Source of the DNA: Pseudomonas sp. Irchel 3H7
Lineage (GTDB): Bacteria; Pseudomonadota; Gammaproteobacteria; Pseudomonadales; Pseudomonadaceae
Length of the DNA: 64,000 nucleotides
Direction: 5' to 3'
Assembly (NCBI RefSeq): GCF_900187605.1
Contig: NZ_FYEA01000012.1
Coordinates: 32,448 to 96,447, forward strand
A program made the translations under genes and the position numbers. The notes under the pieces are model-generated. The model was not told where the DNA came from, made no database searches, and worked only from the letters and a program-made list of their open reading frames with translations. Positions 18,140 through 26,666 of this stretch are shown here, one piece after another (positions within the stretch are counted from its first letter, which is position 1; each line of letters starts with the position of its first letter).

Positions 18140-18898
18140 TCAGGATTTCCCCGACAAATCCGCCATGCCCTTGAGCAATTCAATCGGCAACGGAAAGACA
18201 ATCGTCGAACTCTTGTCCCCGGCAATCGAACTCAAGGTCTGCATATAGCGCAACTGCATTGCGCCAGGCTGGCGACCGAGCATTTCCGCTGCCTGCATGA
18301 GTTTTTCCGAGGCTTGCAGTTCGCCTTCGGCGTGAATCACCTTGGCCCGCCGTTCGCGCTCGGCTTCCGCCTGTTTGGCGATGGCGCGGACCATCGATTC
18401 GTTGAGATCGACATGCTTGATTTCGACGTTGGCGACCTTGATCCCCCAGGCGTCGGTCTGCGCGTCGAGTACCTGCTGGATGTCGATGTTCAACTGCTCG
18501 CGCTCGGCCAGCAGCTCATCCAGTTCATGCTTGCCAAGCACGGCGCGCAGGGTGGTTTGCGCCAGTTGGCTGGTGGCAGAAAGATAATCCTCAACCTGAA
18601 TAATCGCCTTCTGCGGATCGAGCACGCGGAAATACAGCACGGCGTTGACCTTGACCGAGACGTTGTCGCGGGTGATCACGTCCTGCGGCGGCACATCGAG
18701 CACCACGGTGCGCAGGTCGACCCGGACCATTTGCTGGACCACCGGGATCAGCAGGATCAGGCCTGGGCCTTTGACCTGCCAAAAGCGGCCGAGCTGGAAC
18801 ACCACGCCGCGTTCGTACTCGCGCAGGATGCGAAACGTCGAGCCGGCCAAGGCAATGACCAGTAACAGCAGCGCAACAAAACCGATTTGCAGACCCAT
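18140..18898 (-). CDS. Slipin / stomatin-like SPFH membrane protein
   Basis: This 252-residue SPFH (band 7) protein has an N-terminal membrane helix (about residues 3-22), the domain start REYERGVVFQLGRFWQVKGPGL, and a C-terminal coiled part with the conserved QAEAERERRAKVIHAEGE segment. Slipins form membrane scaffolds and are nearly always encoded next to an NfeD protein, as here (2 bp after the NfeD stop). The ATG at GLQIGF is preferred because GGAGAG sits 7 bases before it. Specific function is unknown; membrane microdomain organisation or quality control is inferred from the family. Confidence 0.88.
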   Translation of the reverse strand: MGLQIGFVALLLLVIALAGSTFRILREYERGVVFQLGRFWQVKGPGLILLIPVVQQMVRVDLRTVVLDVPPQDVITRDNVSVKVNAVLYFRVLDPQKAIIQVEDYLSATSQLAQTTLRAVLGKHELDELLAEREQLNIDIQQVLDAQTDAWGIKVANVEIKHVDLNESMVRAIAKQAEAERERRAKVIHAEGELQASEKLMQAAEMLGRQPGAMQLRYMQTLSSIAGDKSSTIVFPLPIELLKGMADLSGKS

Positions 18899-18900
18899 AA

Positions 18901-19431
18901 TCACTCTCCGAGTGGCGCCGCGTCAGTCGCGGCCACTTGCAGCAACAATCCCTTGCGAGCCACCACGCGCACCGATTGCCCGGTGTGCAGCGGAGTGGCG
19001 CTGAGCACTTGCCAGCGCTCACCTTGCAGTTGCACCCAGCCATTACGGGCATCGCCCGGATGCACCGTGGTGATCGCGGTCACGCTGCCGAGCAGGCCGG
19101 CGTCGCCACTGACGGCGTGTCGCGGGCGGGTTTTCAGGGCGCGGATCAGCAGCGCAATCAACAACAGAGCGCTGATCAGACCAAGGCCGATCATCATCGG
19201 CACCGGCAACTCGGCGTTGCTCAGAATCAGCGCACCGATGACGAACATGATGATGCCGCCCAGGCCAATGACGCCGTAATTGGGCAGTGCAGCTTCAGCG
19301 ATCAGGAACACGATACCCAAGGTGATCAGCCACAAGCCGACCGGACTCATCGGCGGCAGTGAAGTGTCGGCGGCGAGGGCTGAACCGCTGATCAGCAGGA
19401 GCAAGGCAAACGCACAACATCGGCTGTTCAC
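18901..19431 (-). CDS. NfeD-family membrane protein (short form)
   Basis: The protein has 176 residues from a GTG preceded by GGAGGG. It shows a signal-like first helix (about 5-20), then three to four helices with LGIVFLIAEAALPNYGVIGLGGI, and a C-terminal OB-fold (about 115-172, including GWVQLQGERWQVLS). The ClpP-like serine protease domain of the long NfeD form is absent, so this is the short NfeD1b type that partners slipins. Gene order nfeD-slipin is conserved in many bacteria. An ATG seven codons upstream lies before the ribosome-binding site and is not preferred. Confidence 0.85.
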   Translation of the reverse strand: MNSRCCAFALLLLISGSALAADTSLPPMSPVGLWLITLGIVFLIAEAALPNYGVIGLGGIIMFVIGALILSNAELPVPMMIGLGLISALLLIALLIRALKTRPRHAVSGDAGLLGSVTAITTVHPGDARNGWVQLQGERWQVLSATPLHTGQSVRVVARKGLLLQVAATDAAPLGE

Positions 19432-19605
19432 GTGACCCTCCGCGAGCGTCATGGCTGGTTCTTACAGTCTAGTTGAGGGTTGCGCTGGTTGAATTTTGAT
19501 CAATGTGCGGATGTGTCCAGTGGGCGGAATTCTCTGCGCCAACCCCTCGCCGAACTAGACTCAAAGACACGGCAACCACCGTTCAGCGCAACACCGAGGT
19601 GCATC

Positions 19606-20067
19606 ATGCGCATGGCAAGAAAAGTACAGAGCAGCCTGAACCGGGCGCACTGCGAATACGACATCGTCGCCCACCGACACTCGTCCAGCAGCCTGGAAAC
19701 CGCACGGGTCGCCGGGGTGCCCGCCGAGCGCGTGGCCAAATCGATCATCCTCGACGACCACCACGGGCACTACCTGATGGCCGTGCTGCCGGCCAGTCGT
19801 CATCTGGACCTGAGCAAGGTACGCACCAGCGGCGAATGGCAATTGACCCGCGAAAGCAATCTGGCGCACATTTTCGATGATTGCGAACGCGGCGCGGTGC
19901 CGCCGCTGGGTGGCTCTTATGGTCTGGACATGGTCATCGACCCGTTGCTGACGCGGCAAAAGGATATTTATCTGGAGGCGGGCAACCACAATTACCTGCT
20001 GCACATGAGCATGCCGGAGTTTCTGAAAATGGTGCCGCATGCCGAGGTGCGGGAGTTGAGTGATTAG
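19606..20067 (+). CDS. YbaK/ProXp-type aminoacyl-tRNA deacylase domain protein
   Basis: This 153-residue single-domain protein has the YbaK/EbsC fold. It contains the conserved Lys in AERVAKSIILDD and the GGSYGLDMVIDPLL segment, which corresponds to the GxxP loop region of the editing pocket. Such proteins hydrolyse misacylated tRNA, mostly tRNA-Pro or tRNA-Cys; specificity cannot be read here. The ATG at MRMARKV follows a GAGG site; the upstream extension of the frame has no such site. It is monocistronic, with a REP pair after its stop. Confidence 0.8.
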   Translation: MRMARKVQSSLNRAHCEYDIVAHRHSSSSLETARVAGVPAERVAKSIILDDHHGHYLMAVLPASRHLDLSKVRTSGEWQLTRESNLAHIFDDCERGAVPPLGGSYGLDMVIDPLLTRQKDIYLEAGNHNYLLHMSMPEFLKMVPHAEVRELSD

Positions 20068-20089
20068 GTTTTGTGGTGCCGGCACTGAG

Positions 20090-20157
20090 GCCTTCGCGAG
20101 CAGGCTCGCTCCCACAAGTTGATCGCATTCCCTGTGGGAGCGAGCCTGCTCGCGAAT
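20090..20157. repeat. REP doublet, type B variant
   Basis: Inverted copies of TTCGCGAGCAGGCTCGCTCC(C)ACA with a short spacer follow the YbaK-like gene. This variant has GCTCCCAC instead of ACTCCTAC. Confidence 0.85.
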
Positions 20158-20194
20158 AATTTTCCACACACCTCGTTTTTGAAGGAACTCAGCA

Positions 20195-20440
20195 ATGGAG
20201 CAACCAACCCACACTCTCCCATCCCTGTTCAAACAACTCGGCCTGGACAACGACCCGACCAGCATTGACCAATTCATTGCTACCCATTCCCCGCTCAAAC
20301 CCGACTTGCATTTGGCTGATGCGTTTTTCTGGACGAAGAGCCAAGCGGAGTTTTTGCGTGACGAGATTCTGGATGACGCCGATTGGGCGGAGGTGGTGGA
20401 TCAGTTGAATGTGATGTTGCGCAAGGGACGGGATGCGTAG
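20195..20440 (+). CDS. DUF2789 family protein
   Basis: An 81-residue cytoplasmic protein, acidic in its second half, whose pattern (LPSLFKQLGLDNDPTSIDQFI, then FWTKSQAEFLRDEILDDADWAEVVDQLN) matches the DUF2789 family. No catalytic motif or membrane segment is visible and the function is unknown. It starts with an ATG behind GAAGGAAC. It sits alone between a REP pair and an antitoxin-like gene. Confidence 0.75.
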   Translation: MEQPTHTLPSLFKQLGLDNDPTSIDQFIATHSPLKPDLHLADAFFWTKSQAEFLRDEILDDADWAEVVDQLNVMLRKGRDA

Positions 20441-20504
20441 GGCTGGCGCAAAAACTTATTACAGATTGCCTGACTGATTTCAGCCCACATCGGAGTAGCG
20501 TTCC

Positions 20505-20517
20505 GGTTCTGAGAACC
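20505..20517. promoter_or_regulatory. Perfect palindrome upstream of the antitoxin gene (putative autorepression site)
   Basis: GGTTCT-G-AGAACC, a 13-bp perfect inverted repeat, lies directly before the ribosome-binding site (GGAGAG) of the Phd/YefM-like gene. Antitoxins of this family bind such palindromes. Its use here is inferred. Confidence 0.45.
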
Positions 20518-20531
20518 AGGAGAGCGAAGCG

Positions 20532-20777
20532 ATGCCCCCGTTTTTGCCTGTAGAAACAATCAATGTTGCGCAATTAGCAGACAAACTTGAGGCAATCATC
20601 CAAAGCAGCCGATTCGGGCCGATTGCTTTGCAGAATCAGGATCAAACGGTGGCTTATTTGATATCCGCACCGTTGTATGAGGATCTACTGAACACGCTGG
20701 ATGATCTCGAACTGGCTTCCGTCGTTCACTCACGCCGTGAGGAGGTTGGCCTTCCTCAAGAGATCGACGAACTCTAA
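20532..20777 (+). CDS. Phd/YefM-family antitoxin, apparently without a toxin partner
   Basis: This 81-residue protein has the Phd/YefM layout: an N-terminal DNA-binding part (ETINVAQLADKLEAIIQSSRFGPIALQNQDQTVAYLISAPLYEDLL) and an acidic C-terminal tail that would normally wrap the toxin. A GGAGAG site precedes the ATG. Antitoxins of this family are normally followed at once by a RelE/YoeB or Doc toxin. Here only a 23-codon frame (20778-20849) abuts the stop, and it resembles no toxin. The gene may be an orphan, a remnant of a lost pair, or a regulator acting on a distant partner. Confidence 0.7.
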   Translation: MPPFLPVETINVAQLADKLEAIIQSSRFGPIALQNQDQTVAYLISAPLYEDLLNTLDDLELASVVHSRREEVGLPQEIDEL

Positions 20778-20810
20778 ATGTTCTCACTTTGGGAAGATTT
20801 GTTTCAAAAC

Positions 20811-20858
20811 TTGACTGAAATTCCCCTCCAATGCGATATTGATAGTTAGCAAACTAAC
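20811..20858 (+). promoter_or_regulatory. Promoter and MarR-type operator of the FUSC efflux operon
   Basis: A sigma-70-like pair TTGACT (20811-20816) and GATATT (20835-20840) with an 18-bp spacer points to a start site near 20847. The inverted repeat GTTAG-CAAA-CTAAC (20845-20858) sits on that start, which is where a MarR repressor would block transcription. It lies only 3 bp before the likely start codon. Confidence 0.55.
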
Positions 20859-20861
20859 AGT

Positions 20862-21329
20862 GTGCATTTCCTCGTGCCGAACGAACTCGACGCTCTCCAG
20901 ATGAACATCAGCAGCGCCATGGTGGTGGCCGCCAGGCATTGGCGGAAGATCTGCCAGACCACGCTGGTCAACTATGGAATCTCCGAAGCCTGCGCCGTCC
21001 CGCTGCTAATGATCGGCCGTTTGGGCGAGGGCGTGCGCCAAGTGCAAGTGGCGCAGGCGGCCGGGATGGAGAGTCCGTCGCTGGTGCGTCTGCTCGATCA
21101 GTTGTGCCATTCCGGCTACGTCTGCCGCACCGAAGATGCCCAGGATCGCCGCGCCAAATGCCTGAGCCTGACCGACACCGGTCGAGAACTCGTGCAAGCG
21201 GTCGAGATCGAACTGGTGCGCTTGCGTCATGAGGTGCTCGAAGGCATCGAGCAAAGCGATCTGGAAGCTACGCTTCGGGTACTCAGAGCTTTTGAGTCGG
21301 CCCATCCGCCTGTGGTGATCAATTCTTGA
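20862..21329 (+). CDS. MarR-family transcriptional regulator
   Basis: A winged-helix MarR protein of about 155 residues, with the recognition region VAQAAGMESPSLVRLLDQLCHSG and the wing TEDAQDRRAKCLSLTDTGRELV. It is the first gene of a five-gene efflux operon and presumably represses it until an aromatic or phenolic compound binds. The GTG start would give an almost leaderless message. An in-frame ATG at 20901 (MNISSAM) is possible but has no ribosome-binding site either, and family members usually carry the extra N-terminal residues. The stop overlaps the next gene's TTG. Confidence 0.82.
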   Translation: MHFLVPNELDALQMNISSAMVVAARHWRKICQTTLVNYGISEACAVPLLMIGRLGEGVRQVQVAQAAGMESPSLVRLLDQLCHSGYVCRTEDAQDRRAKCLSLTDTGRELVQAVEIELVRLRHEVLEGIEQSDLEATLRVLRAFESAHPPVVINS

Positions 21330-23389
21330 ACGGTTTTTTCTCTGGCATTCCGCCGGCCCGCGACTGGTTCTACGGGGTGCGGACTTTCGCAGCGTCGATG
21401 ATCGCGCTGTACATCGCCTTGCTCATGCAAATGCCGCGTCCGTATTGGGCGATGGCCACGGTGTATATCGTCTCCAGCCCGTTTCTCGGCCCGACCAGTT
21501 CCAAGGCCTTGTACCGCGCAATCGGGACTTTTCTCGGTGCCGCGGCGGCGGTTTTTTTCGTGCCGATGTTCGTGCAGAGCCCGTATGTACTGGTGGTGGT
21601 CATCGCGCTGTGGACGGGCATTTTGTTGTTCCTGTCCCTGCAACTGCGCACGGCCAACAACTACGCATTGATGCTCGCCGGTTACACCCTGCCGCTGATT
21701 GCCTTGCCGGTGGTGGATAACCCGCTGGCAGTGTGGGACGTGGCGGAAGCGCGCACGGAAGAGATTTTCCTCGGCATCGCCGTAGCTGCGGTGGTCGGCG
21801 CGATGTTCTGGCCGCGCCGTCTGGCGCCGGTGTTCAACGATGCCGTGAGCAAGTGGTTCGCCGACGCAACGACCTATAGCCTGAAATTCCTCAGCCGCGA
21901 CGTGCAGCCCGAAGAAGTCACTGCGCTGCGCATGGCCATGGTTGCCAACTTCAACAGTCTCGAATTGATGATCGGCCAGTTGCCCCACGAAGGCGCACTA
22001 CCGCAAACCGTGCGCAACACCAAAGAACTGCGCGGGCGGATGATTCATCTGTTGCCAGTGATCGATGCGCTGGAAGATTCGCTCTACGCCCTAGAGCGGC
22101 GCACACCAGAGCTGGTAGAAAAGTTCGCACCGCTGCTGGCCGCAACCCGCGAATGGCTCGCTCATCAGGACGCCGATCTCGACCGCTGGCAAGCGCTGAA
22201 AGATCAGCTCGAAGCCCTGCAACCGAGCGTCGAAGCACTGCAAGACCGCAAACAACTGCTGTTCTCCAACTCGATTTATCGCCTCGGCGAATTCATCGAT
22301 TTATGGCAGGACTGCCGCAGTCTGCAGGACGCGATTCTCTGCGAGCGCCAGGACAGCTGGCGCGCGGTCTACCGTCACTGGCGCCTCGGTCGTCTGACGC
22401 CGTTCATTGATCGTGGGCTGATGCTCTACTCGGCGGCCTCGACCGTTCTGGCGATCATCACCGCCTCGGTGCTGTGGATTCTGCTCGGCTGGCCGGACGG
22501 CGGCAGCGCGGTGATTCTCGCCGCGGTGGCCTGTAGCTTCTTCGCCTCGATGGACGACCCGGCACCGCAGATTTACCGGTTCTTTTTCTGGACCGGCATG
22601 TCGGTGTTGTTCGCCAGCCTTTATCTGTTTTTGATTCTGCCCAACCTGCATGATTTCCCGATGCTGGTGCTGGCGTTTTCCATCCCGTTCATCTGCGTCG
22701 GCACATTGACTGTACAGCCGCGGTTTTTCCTCGGCATGCTGCTGACGCTGGTCAACACCTCCTCGTTCATCAGTATTCAGGGCGCTTACGACGCGGACTT
22801 TTTTGCCTTCGTGAACTCCAACCTGGCGGGTCCGTTAGGGCTGTTGTTCGCGTTTATCTGGACGCTGGTGGCGCGTCCGTTCGGCGCCGAACTGGCGGCC
22901 AAACGCCTGACCCGCTTCAGCTGGAAAGACATCGTCCGCATGACCGAGCCGGCCAACCTTGCCGAACACCGCAAATTGGGCGTGCAGTTGCTTGATCGAC
23001 TGATGCAGCACCTGCCGCGTCTGGCCCTCACCGGCCAGGACACCGGCATCGCCATGCGCGAAGTGCGTGTCGGCCTGAACCTGCTCGATTTGCTCGCCTA
23101 CACCCCACGGGTGACCGGCGCGCCGAACGCGCTGTTGCAGCAAGTGGTCAGTGAAGTCGGCGAGTATTTCCGCGCCTGCCTCAAGGCCGGCGAACGCTTG
23201 CCGGCGCCGGCCCCGTTGCTGATGACCCTGGATCGCACTCGTCGCGCACTCAATGGACACGGCGACGATGAAACCCGTCTGAACCTGTTGCACGCCTTGA
23301 GCGGTTTGCGTCTGGCGCTGTTGCCCGGCGTCGAATTCGTCTCCAGTGCCGACTCCGAAGAACCGCTGCCCGATGGAGCGCCCCTATGA
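21326..23389 (+). CDS. FUSC-family (AaeB-like) efflux permease
   Basis: A 687-residue inner-membrane protein of the fusaric acid resistance / AaeB family. Two blocks of about six membrane helices (about 15-165 and 365-520) are separated by a large cytoplasmic domain, and a second soluble domain follows. The starting segment PARDWFYGVRTFAASMIALYIALLMQMPRPYWAM is diagnostic. Such pumps expel aromatic carboxylic acids. The start is probably the TTG overlapping the MarR stop, since no ATG occurs before the first helix. The genes behind it overlap by 4 bp each, so the whole unit is tightly coupled. Confidence 0.88.
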   Translation: MNGFFSGIPPARDWFYGVRTFAASMIALYIALLMQMPRPYWAMATVYIVSSPFLGPTSSKALYRAIGTFLGAAAAVFFVPMFVQSPYVLVVVIALWTGILLFLSLQLRTANNYALMLAGYTLPLIALPVVDNPLAVWDVAEARTEEIFLGIAVAAVVGAMFWPRRLAPVFNDAVSKWFADATTYSLKFLSRDVQPEEVTALRMAMVANFNSLELMIGQLPHEGALPQTVRNTKELRGRMIHLLPVIDALEDSLYALERRTPELVEKFAPLLAATREWLAHQDADLDRWQALKDQLEALQPSVEALQDRKQLLFSNSIYRLGEFIDLWQDCRSLQDAILCERQDSWRAVYRHWRLGRLTPFIDRGLMLYSAASTVLAIITASVLWILLGWPDGGSAVILAAVACSFFASMDDPAPQIYRFFFWTGMSVLFASLYLFLILPNLHDFPMLVLAFSIPFICVGTLTVQPRFFLGMLLTLVNTSSFISIQGAYDADFFAFVNSNLAGPLGLLFAFIWTLVARPFGAELAAKRLTRFSWKDIVRMTEPANLAEHRKLGVQLLDRLMQHLPRLALTGQDTGIAMREVRVGLNLLDLLAYTPRVTGAPNALLQQVVSEVGEYFRACLKAGERLPAPAPLLMTLDRTRRALNGHGDDETRLNLLHALSGLRLALLPGVEFVSSADSEEPLPDGAPL

Positions 23390-23595
23390 TCGGTGATCTG
23401 GACATCAGCGGCATTTTCCTGCCGACCTTGCTGGTGTTGATGGGCATCACTTATGTGCTGTTTTTGCTGGTGCATGCCGTGCTTACGCGCGTGCACTTTT
23501 ACCGTCTGGTCTGGCACCGGGCATTGTTCAACGTGGCCCTCTATGCCGTGCTTCTGTACGGCGTGGACTCACTCAGTCGATACCTGATGACATGA
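23386..23595 (+). CDS. DUF1656 (AaeX-like) small inner-membrane protein
   Basis: A 69-residue protein with two membrane helices (about 9-31 and 44-66), matching DUF1656/AaeX, which is always found between FUSC permeases and their HlyD adaptors. Its role in the pump is not established. It starts on ATGA overlapping the permease stop and ends on ATGA overlapping the adaptor start. Confidence 0.85.
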   Translation: MIGDLDISGIFLPTLLVLMGITYVLFLLVHAVLTRVHFYRLVWHRALFNVALYAVLLYGVDSLSRYLMT

Positions 23596-24494
23596 AAAAA
23601 CCGTTTTTGACCATCGGTCGCGTGGTACTGACCCTGCTGATCGTGACTTTTGCCGTTGTCCTCGTCTGGCGCATGGTGATGTATTACATGTTCGCGCCGT
23701 GGACCCGTGACGGCCATATTCGCGCCGACATCATCCAGATCGCCCCGGACGTCTCCGGGTTGATCCAACAGGTTGAAGTGAAAGACAACCAGTTGATCAA
23801 GCGCGGCCAGGTGCTGTTCAGCATCGATCAGGACCGTTTCAAACTGGCCCTGCGTCAGGCCAAGGCGGCCGTCGCTGATCGCGAAGAAACCCTCGCTCAA
23901 GCCCAGCGCGAAGCCAAGCGTAACCGTGGCCTCGGTAACCTGGTGCCGGCCGAGCAACTGGAAGAAAGCCAGTCGAAGGTCGCCCGCGCGCAATCGGCAC
24001 TGGCCGAAGCCATGGTCACTGTGGACAGTGCGCAGCTCAACCTCGACCGCTCGGTAATCCGCAGCCCGGTCGACGGCTACGTCAACGACCGCGCGCCGCG
24101 TCCGCAGGAATTCGTCACCGCCGGGCGTCCGGTGTTGTCGGTGGTCGATAGCAATTCGTTCCACATCGACGGCTATTTCGAAGAGACCAAACTCGACGGC
24201 ATTCATGTCGGCCAGTCGGTGGATATTCGCGTAATCGGCGACCGCGCCAAACTGCGCGGGCATGTTGAAAGCATCGTCGCCGGTATCGAAGACCGCGACC
24301 GTACCAGCGGCAGCAACTTGCTGCCGAACGTTAACCCGGCATTCAGCTGGGTGCGGCTGGCGCAGCGGATTCCGGTGCGGATTGCCTTTGACGATGTACC
24401 GGAAGATTTCCGCATGATCGCCGGGCGTACCGCCACCGTTTCGATCATCGACGATCAGCCACGCGACGACCGCAAGCAGGAGCCCGTGCAATGA
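23592..24494 (+). CDS. HlyD/AaeA-family membrane fusion protein
   Basis: A 300-residue adaptor with an N-terminal anchor (about 10-32, VVLTLLIVTFAVVLVWRMV), lipoyl halves (IAPDVSGLIQQVEVKDNQLIKRG and LDRSVIRSPVDGYVNDRAP), a short alpha-hairpin and a beta-barrel segment (YFEETKLDGIHVGQSVDI). It links the FUSC permease to the outer-membrane lipoprotein encoded next. Short, AaeA-like adaptors of this length are typical of FUSC operons. Confidence 0.88.
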   Translation: MKKPFLTIGRVVLTLLIVTFAVVLVWRMVMYYMFAPWTRDGHIRADIIQIAPDVSGLIQQVEVKDNQLIKRGQVLFSIDQDRFKLALRQAKAAVADREETLAQAQREAKRNRGLGNLVPAEQLEESQSKVARAQSALAEAMVTVDSAQLNLDRSVIRSPVDGYVNDRAPRPQEFVTAGRPVLSVVDSNSFHIDGYFEETKLDGIHVGQSVDIRVIGDRAKLRGHVESIVAGIEDRDRTSGSNLLPNVNPAFSWVRLAQRIPVRIAFDDVPEDFRMIAGRTATVSIIDDQPRDDRKQEPVQ

Positions 24495-25933
24495 ACCGGG
24501 CGCTGATGATCGCCGGGTTGGGCGTGATGCTCTCGGCCTGTCAGATGGTCGGGCCGGACTATCAGGTGCCGGAGGATGCGGCGGTTCAGCGCAAGGATTT
24601 TCAGGGCGAACTGGCGGTTGCCGGAAAACCGGTGGTCTCGGCGCCGGTGCCGGCGGATTGGTGGCGTCTTTATAAGGATGCGCGGCTGGATCAACTGGTG
24701 CAGCAGGCCATGGCCTCCAACACCGATTTGCGCGTCGCGGCGGCGAACCTGCAACGGGCTCGAGCTCAGGTCGATGAGGCCGAAGCAGCGGGCGGCTGGA
24801 GCGCAGGTGTGAAGATGGGCGCGCAGCGTTTGCAAGAGTCTGGTCAGGCATTCTTGCTGCCGGAAAAAGTCCCGGTCGATAACGTCGGCGACATTGGCAT
24901 CAGTGCTTCTTATCAGTTCGATCTGTGGGGCACCTTGCAGCGTGGCATCGAAGGCGCGAAGGCCAATGCCGACGCGACCCAGGCCGCGGCAGACACGGCG
25001 CGGATCACCTTGGTGGCGGACGTGGTTCGTGCTTACACCCAAGTCTGCGCGGCCAATGAAGAACGGGAAATCGCCGAGCATTCCCTGGACCTGCAATCGC
25101 AAAGCACCACGCTGATCCAGCGTCTGCGTGACGCCGGACGTGGCGACGAAACCCAGGTCACCCGCTCGCAAACTCAATTCAAATCCCTGCGCGCCGACCT
25201 GCCGCGCTATGAAGCGGCGCGTCAGGCCGGGTTGTTCCGTCTGTCGATGCTGCTGGCGAAACCGGTTGATCAGTTGCCCGCCGGCACCGCGACCTGCGCC
25301 GAGTTGCCGAAAATCGCCCAATTGGTGCCAGTCGGCGATGGCGCCGCGCTGCTCAAACGTCGTCCGGACATTCGTCAGGCCGAACGACGACTGGCTGCTT
25401 CGACCGCCGGGATCGGCGTCGCCACGGGCGAGTTGTATCCGGACATCAGTATCGGCGCGACCATCGGCACTGTTGGTCTCATCGATGACTTGGGTGATCC
25501 GTCGACCAACCGCTGGGGCTTTGGCCCGTCGCTGAGCTGGAAAGTGCCGACCAACGGCGCTCGTGCGCGAATCCGCGAGGCAGAAGCGGCGACCCAAGGC
25601 GCCTTGGCGCACTTCGACGGCGTGGTGCTCAACGCCATTCGCGAAACCCAGACCGGTCTGGCCCAGTACAGCGCATTGCTGCAACGTCGCGACGCACTGG
25701 CCGACGCCGAGCAGTCGGCAAAGCTGGCGGCCGACCAGACCCACCGCTTCTTCCAGGCCGGTCGCGAGTCGTTCCTCGCTGATCTGCAAGCAACGCGCAC
25801 CTACACCGATGTCACCGCGCAACTGGCCGCCGCCAACACCCAGGTTGCGATGAGCCAGATCGATTTGTTCCTCGCCTTGGGCGGCGGCTGGGAAAGCGGA
25901 CGAACGCACGCTGCAAGCCCCAGCAAACCCTGA
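24491..25933 (+). CDS. Outer-membrane efflux lipoprotein (NodT family)
   Basis: A 480-residue channel, the last gene of the FUSC operon. A normal short lipoprotein signal ends in the lipobox LSAC (MNRALMIAGLGVMLSAC), followed by QMVGPDYQVPE, two helical repeats and the hallmark LLKRRPDIRQAERRLAASTAGIGVATGELYPDI. Comparison with its paralogue at 14864 shows how unusual the long leader of that gene is. A strong hairpin follows the stop at about 25 bp. Confidence 0.88.
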   Translation: MNRALMIAGLGVMLSACQMVGPDYQVPEDAAVQRKDFQGELAVAGKPVVSAPVPADWWRLYKDARLDQLVQQAMASNTDLRVAAANLQRARAQVDEAEAAGGWSAGVKMGAQRLQESGQAFLLPEKVPVDNVGDIGISASYQFDLWGTLQRGIEGAKANADATQAAADTARITLVADVVRAYTQVCAANEEREIAEHSLDLQSQSTTLIQRLRDAGRGDETQVTRSQTQFKSLRADLPRYEAARQAGLFRLSMLLAKPVDQLPAGTATCAELPKIAQLVPVGDGAALLKRRPDIRQAERRLAASTAGIGVATGELYPDISIGATIGTVGLIDDLGDPSTNRWGFGPSLSWKVPTNGARARIREAEAATQGALAHFDGVVLNAIRETQTGLAQYSALLQRRDALADAEQSAKLAADQTHRFFQAGRESFLADLQATRTYTDVTAQLAAANTQVAMSQIDLFLALGGGWESGRTHAASPSKP

Positions 25934-25957
25934 GGCCGTTGCTATGCTTTGAAGTGT

Positions 25958-25989
25958 TGAAGGGGCGCCCCGTGCAAAGCGCCCCTTCA
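25958..25989. terminator. Hairpin after the FUSC efflux operon
   Basis: TGAAGGGGCG pairs with CGCCCCTTCA over a 12-base loop. No T-tract follows, so it may be a weak terminator, a 3' stabiliser, or a leader structure of the next gene, which starts 38 bp on. Confidence 0.5.
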
Positions 25990-26026
25990 GCGCACATTGC
26001 TAGCGCTGGTCTAGGGGAAACCAATA

Positions 26027-26662
26027 ATGAAAAACCCTTACGCTCTCGGCTTCTGGTGCGCCCTGGTAGCGTTGGTGCTGCTCTCGGCCACTTATTTCTA
26101 CGGCATCATGCTGGCCCACCAGATCGACAAGGCCATGGTTTTCCTCGACAGCGCCGTCGCGCTGATTGCGGTCATGGCAATTGTGGTCGTGGCTTGGGCC
26201 TCGGTTCAGGTGCAGCGGGTCAAGAAACGCCAGCTCGAACAGGGCAAGACCCTGGTGCTGATCTGGGATACCAAAGTCGCCCTGCGCCGGGTCGAAACCG
26301 TGTTCGACCGGTATTTCTGGGGCAGTTACTGGCAACCGGGGCGCACCTTCGCCGAAGTCATGGGCGAACTCACCGGCACGCCATTGGAAAAAAGTCTCGA
26401 AGCGCTGAAAAAGCAGTGTCTGGAACTCGACAAGCAGATTGATGGCGAGGGCTGGCACTGGCTCAACAATGCCCGGGAATTGTCCGATGTCGCTACAGCC
26501 ATGGCCCGCGAGCGTTATCAACTGGATTTCTGCGATCCGCGCGCGGACGGGCCGGGCGGGGCGGTGATCGATCGGGATTTTGAAGTGCTGGTTTACACCT
26601 GGACCGCGCGGCTGAAAAGCTTTGATCATCAGTTGGATGAGATTGAGGTTCAGTATTCCTGA
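26027..26662 (+). CDS. Uncharacterised inner-membrane protein
   Basis: I do not recognise a named family. The 211-residue protein has two N-terminal helices (about 7-27 and 43-63) with a short loop, then a basic turn (QVQRVKKRQLEQGK) and a soluble, helical, probably cytoplasmic domain of about 140 residues (with WLNNARELSDVATAMARERYQLDFCDP near its middle). A coiled-coil tendency is visible at about 120-150. It stands alone between two hairpins, so it is probably transcribed on its own. Codon use looks like that of its neighbours. Confidence 0.7.
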   Translation: MKNPYALGFWCALVALVLLSATYFYGIMLAHQIDKAMVFLDSAVALIAVMAIVVVAWASVQVQRVKKRQLEQGKTLVLIWDTKVALRRVETVFDRYFWGSYWQPGRTFAEVMGELTGTPLEKSLEALKKQCLELDKQIDGEGWHWLNNARELSDVATAMARERYQLDFCDPRADGPGGAVIDRDFEVLVYTWTARLKSFDHQLDEIEVQYS

Positions 26663-26666
26663 ACAG

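Noticed and set aside
20778..20849. 23-codon frame abutting the antitoxin gene as a toxin
   Set aside because: Far too short for RelE or Doc and without their motifs; it also overlaps the promoter of the MarR gene.
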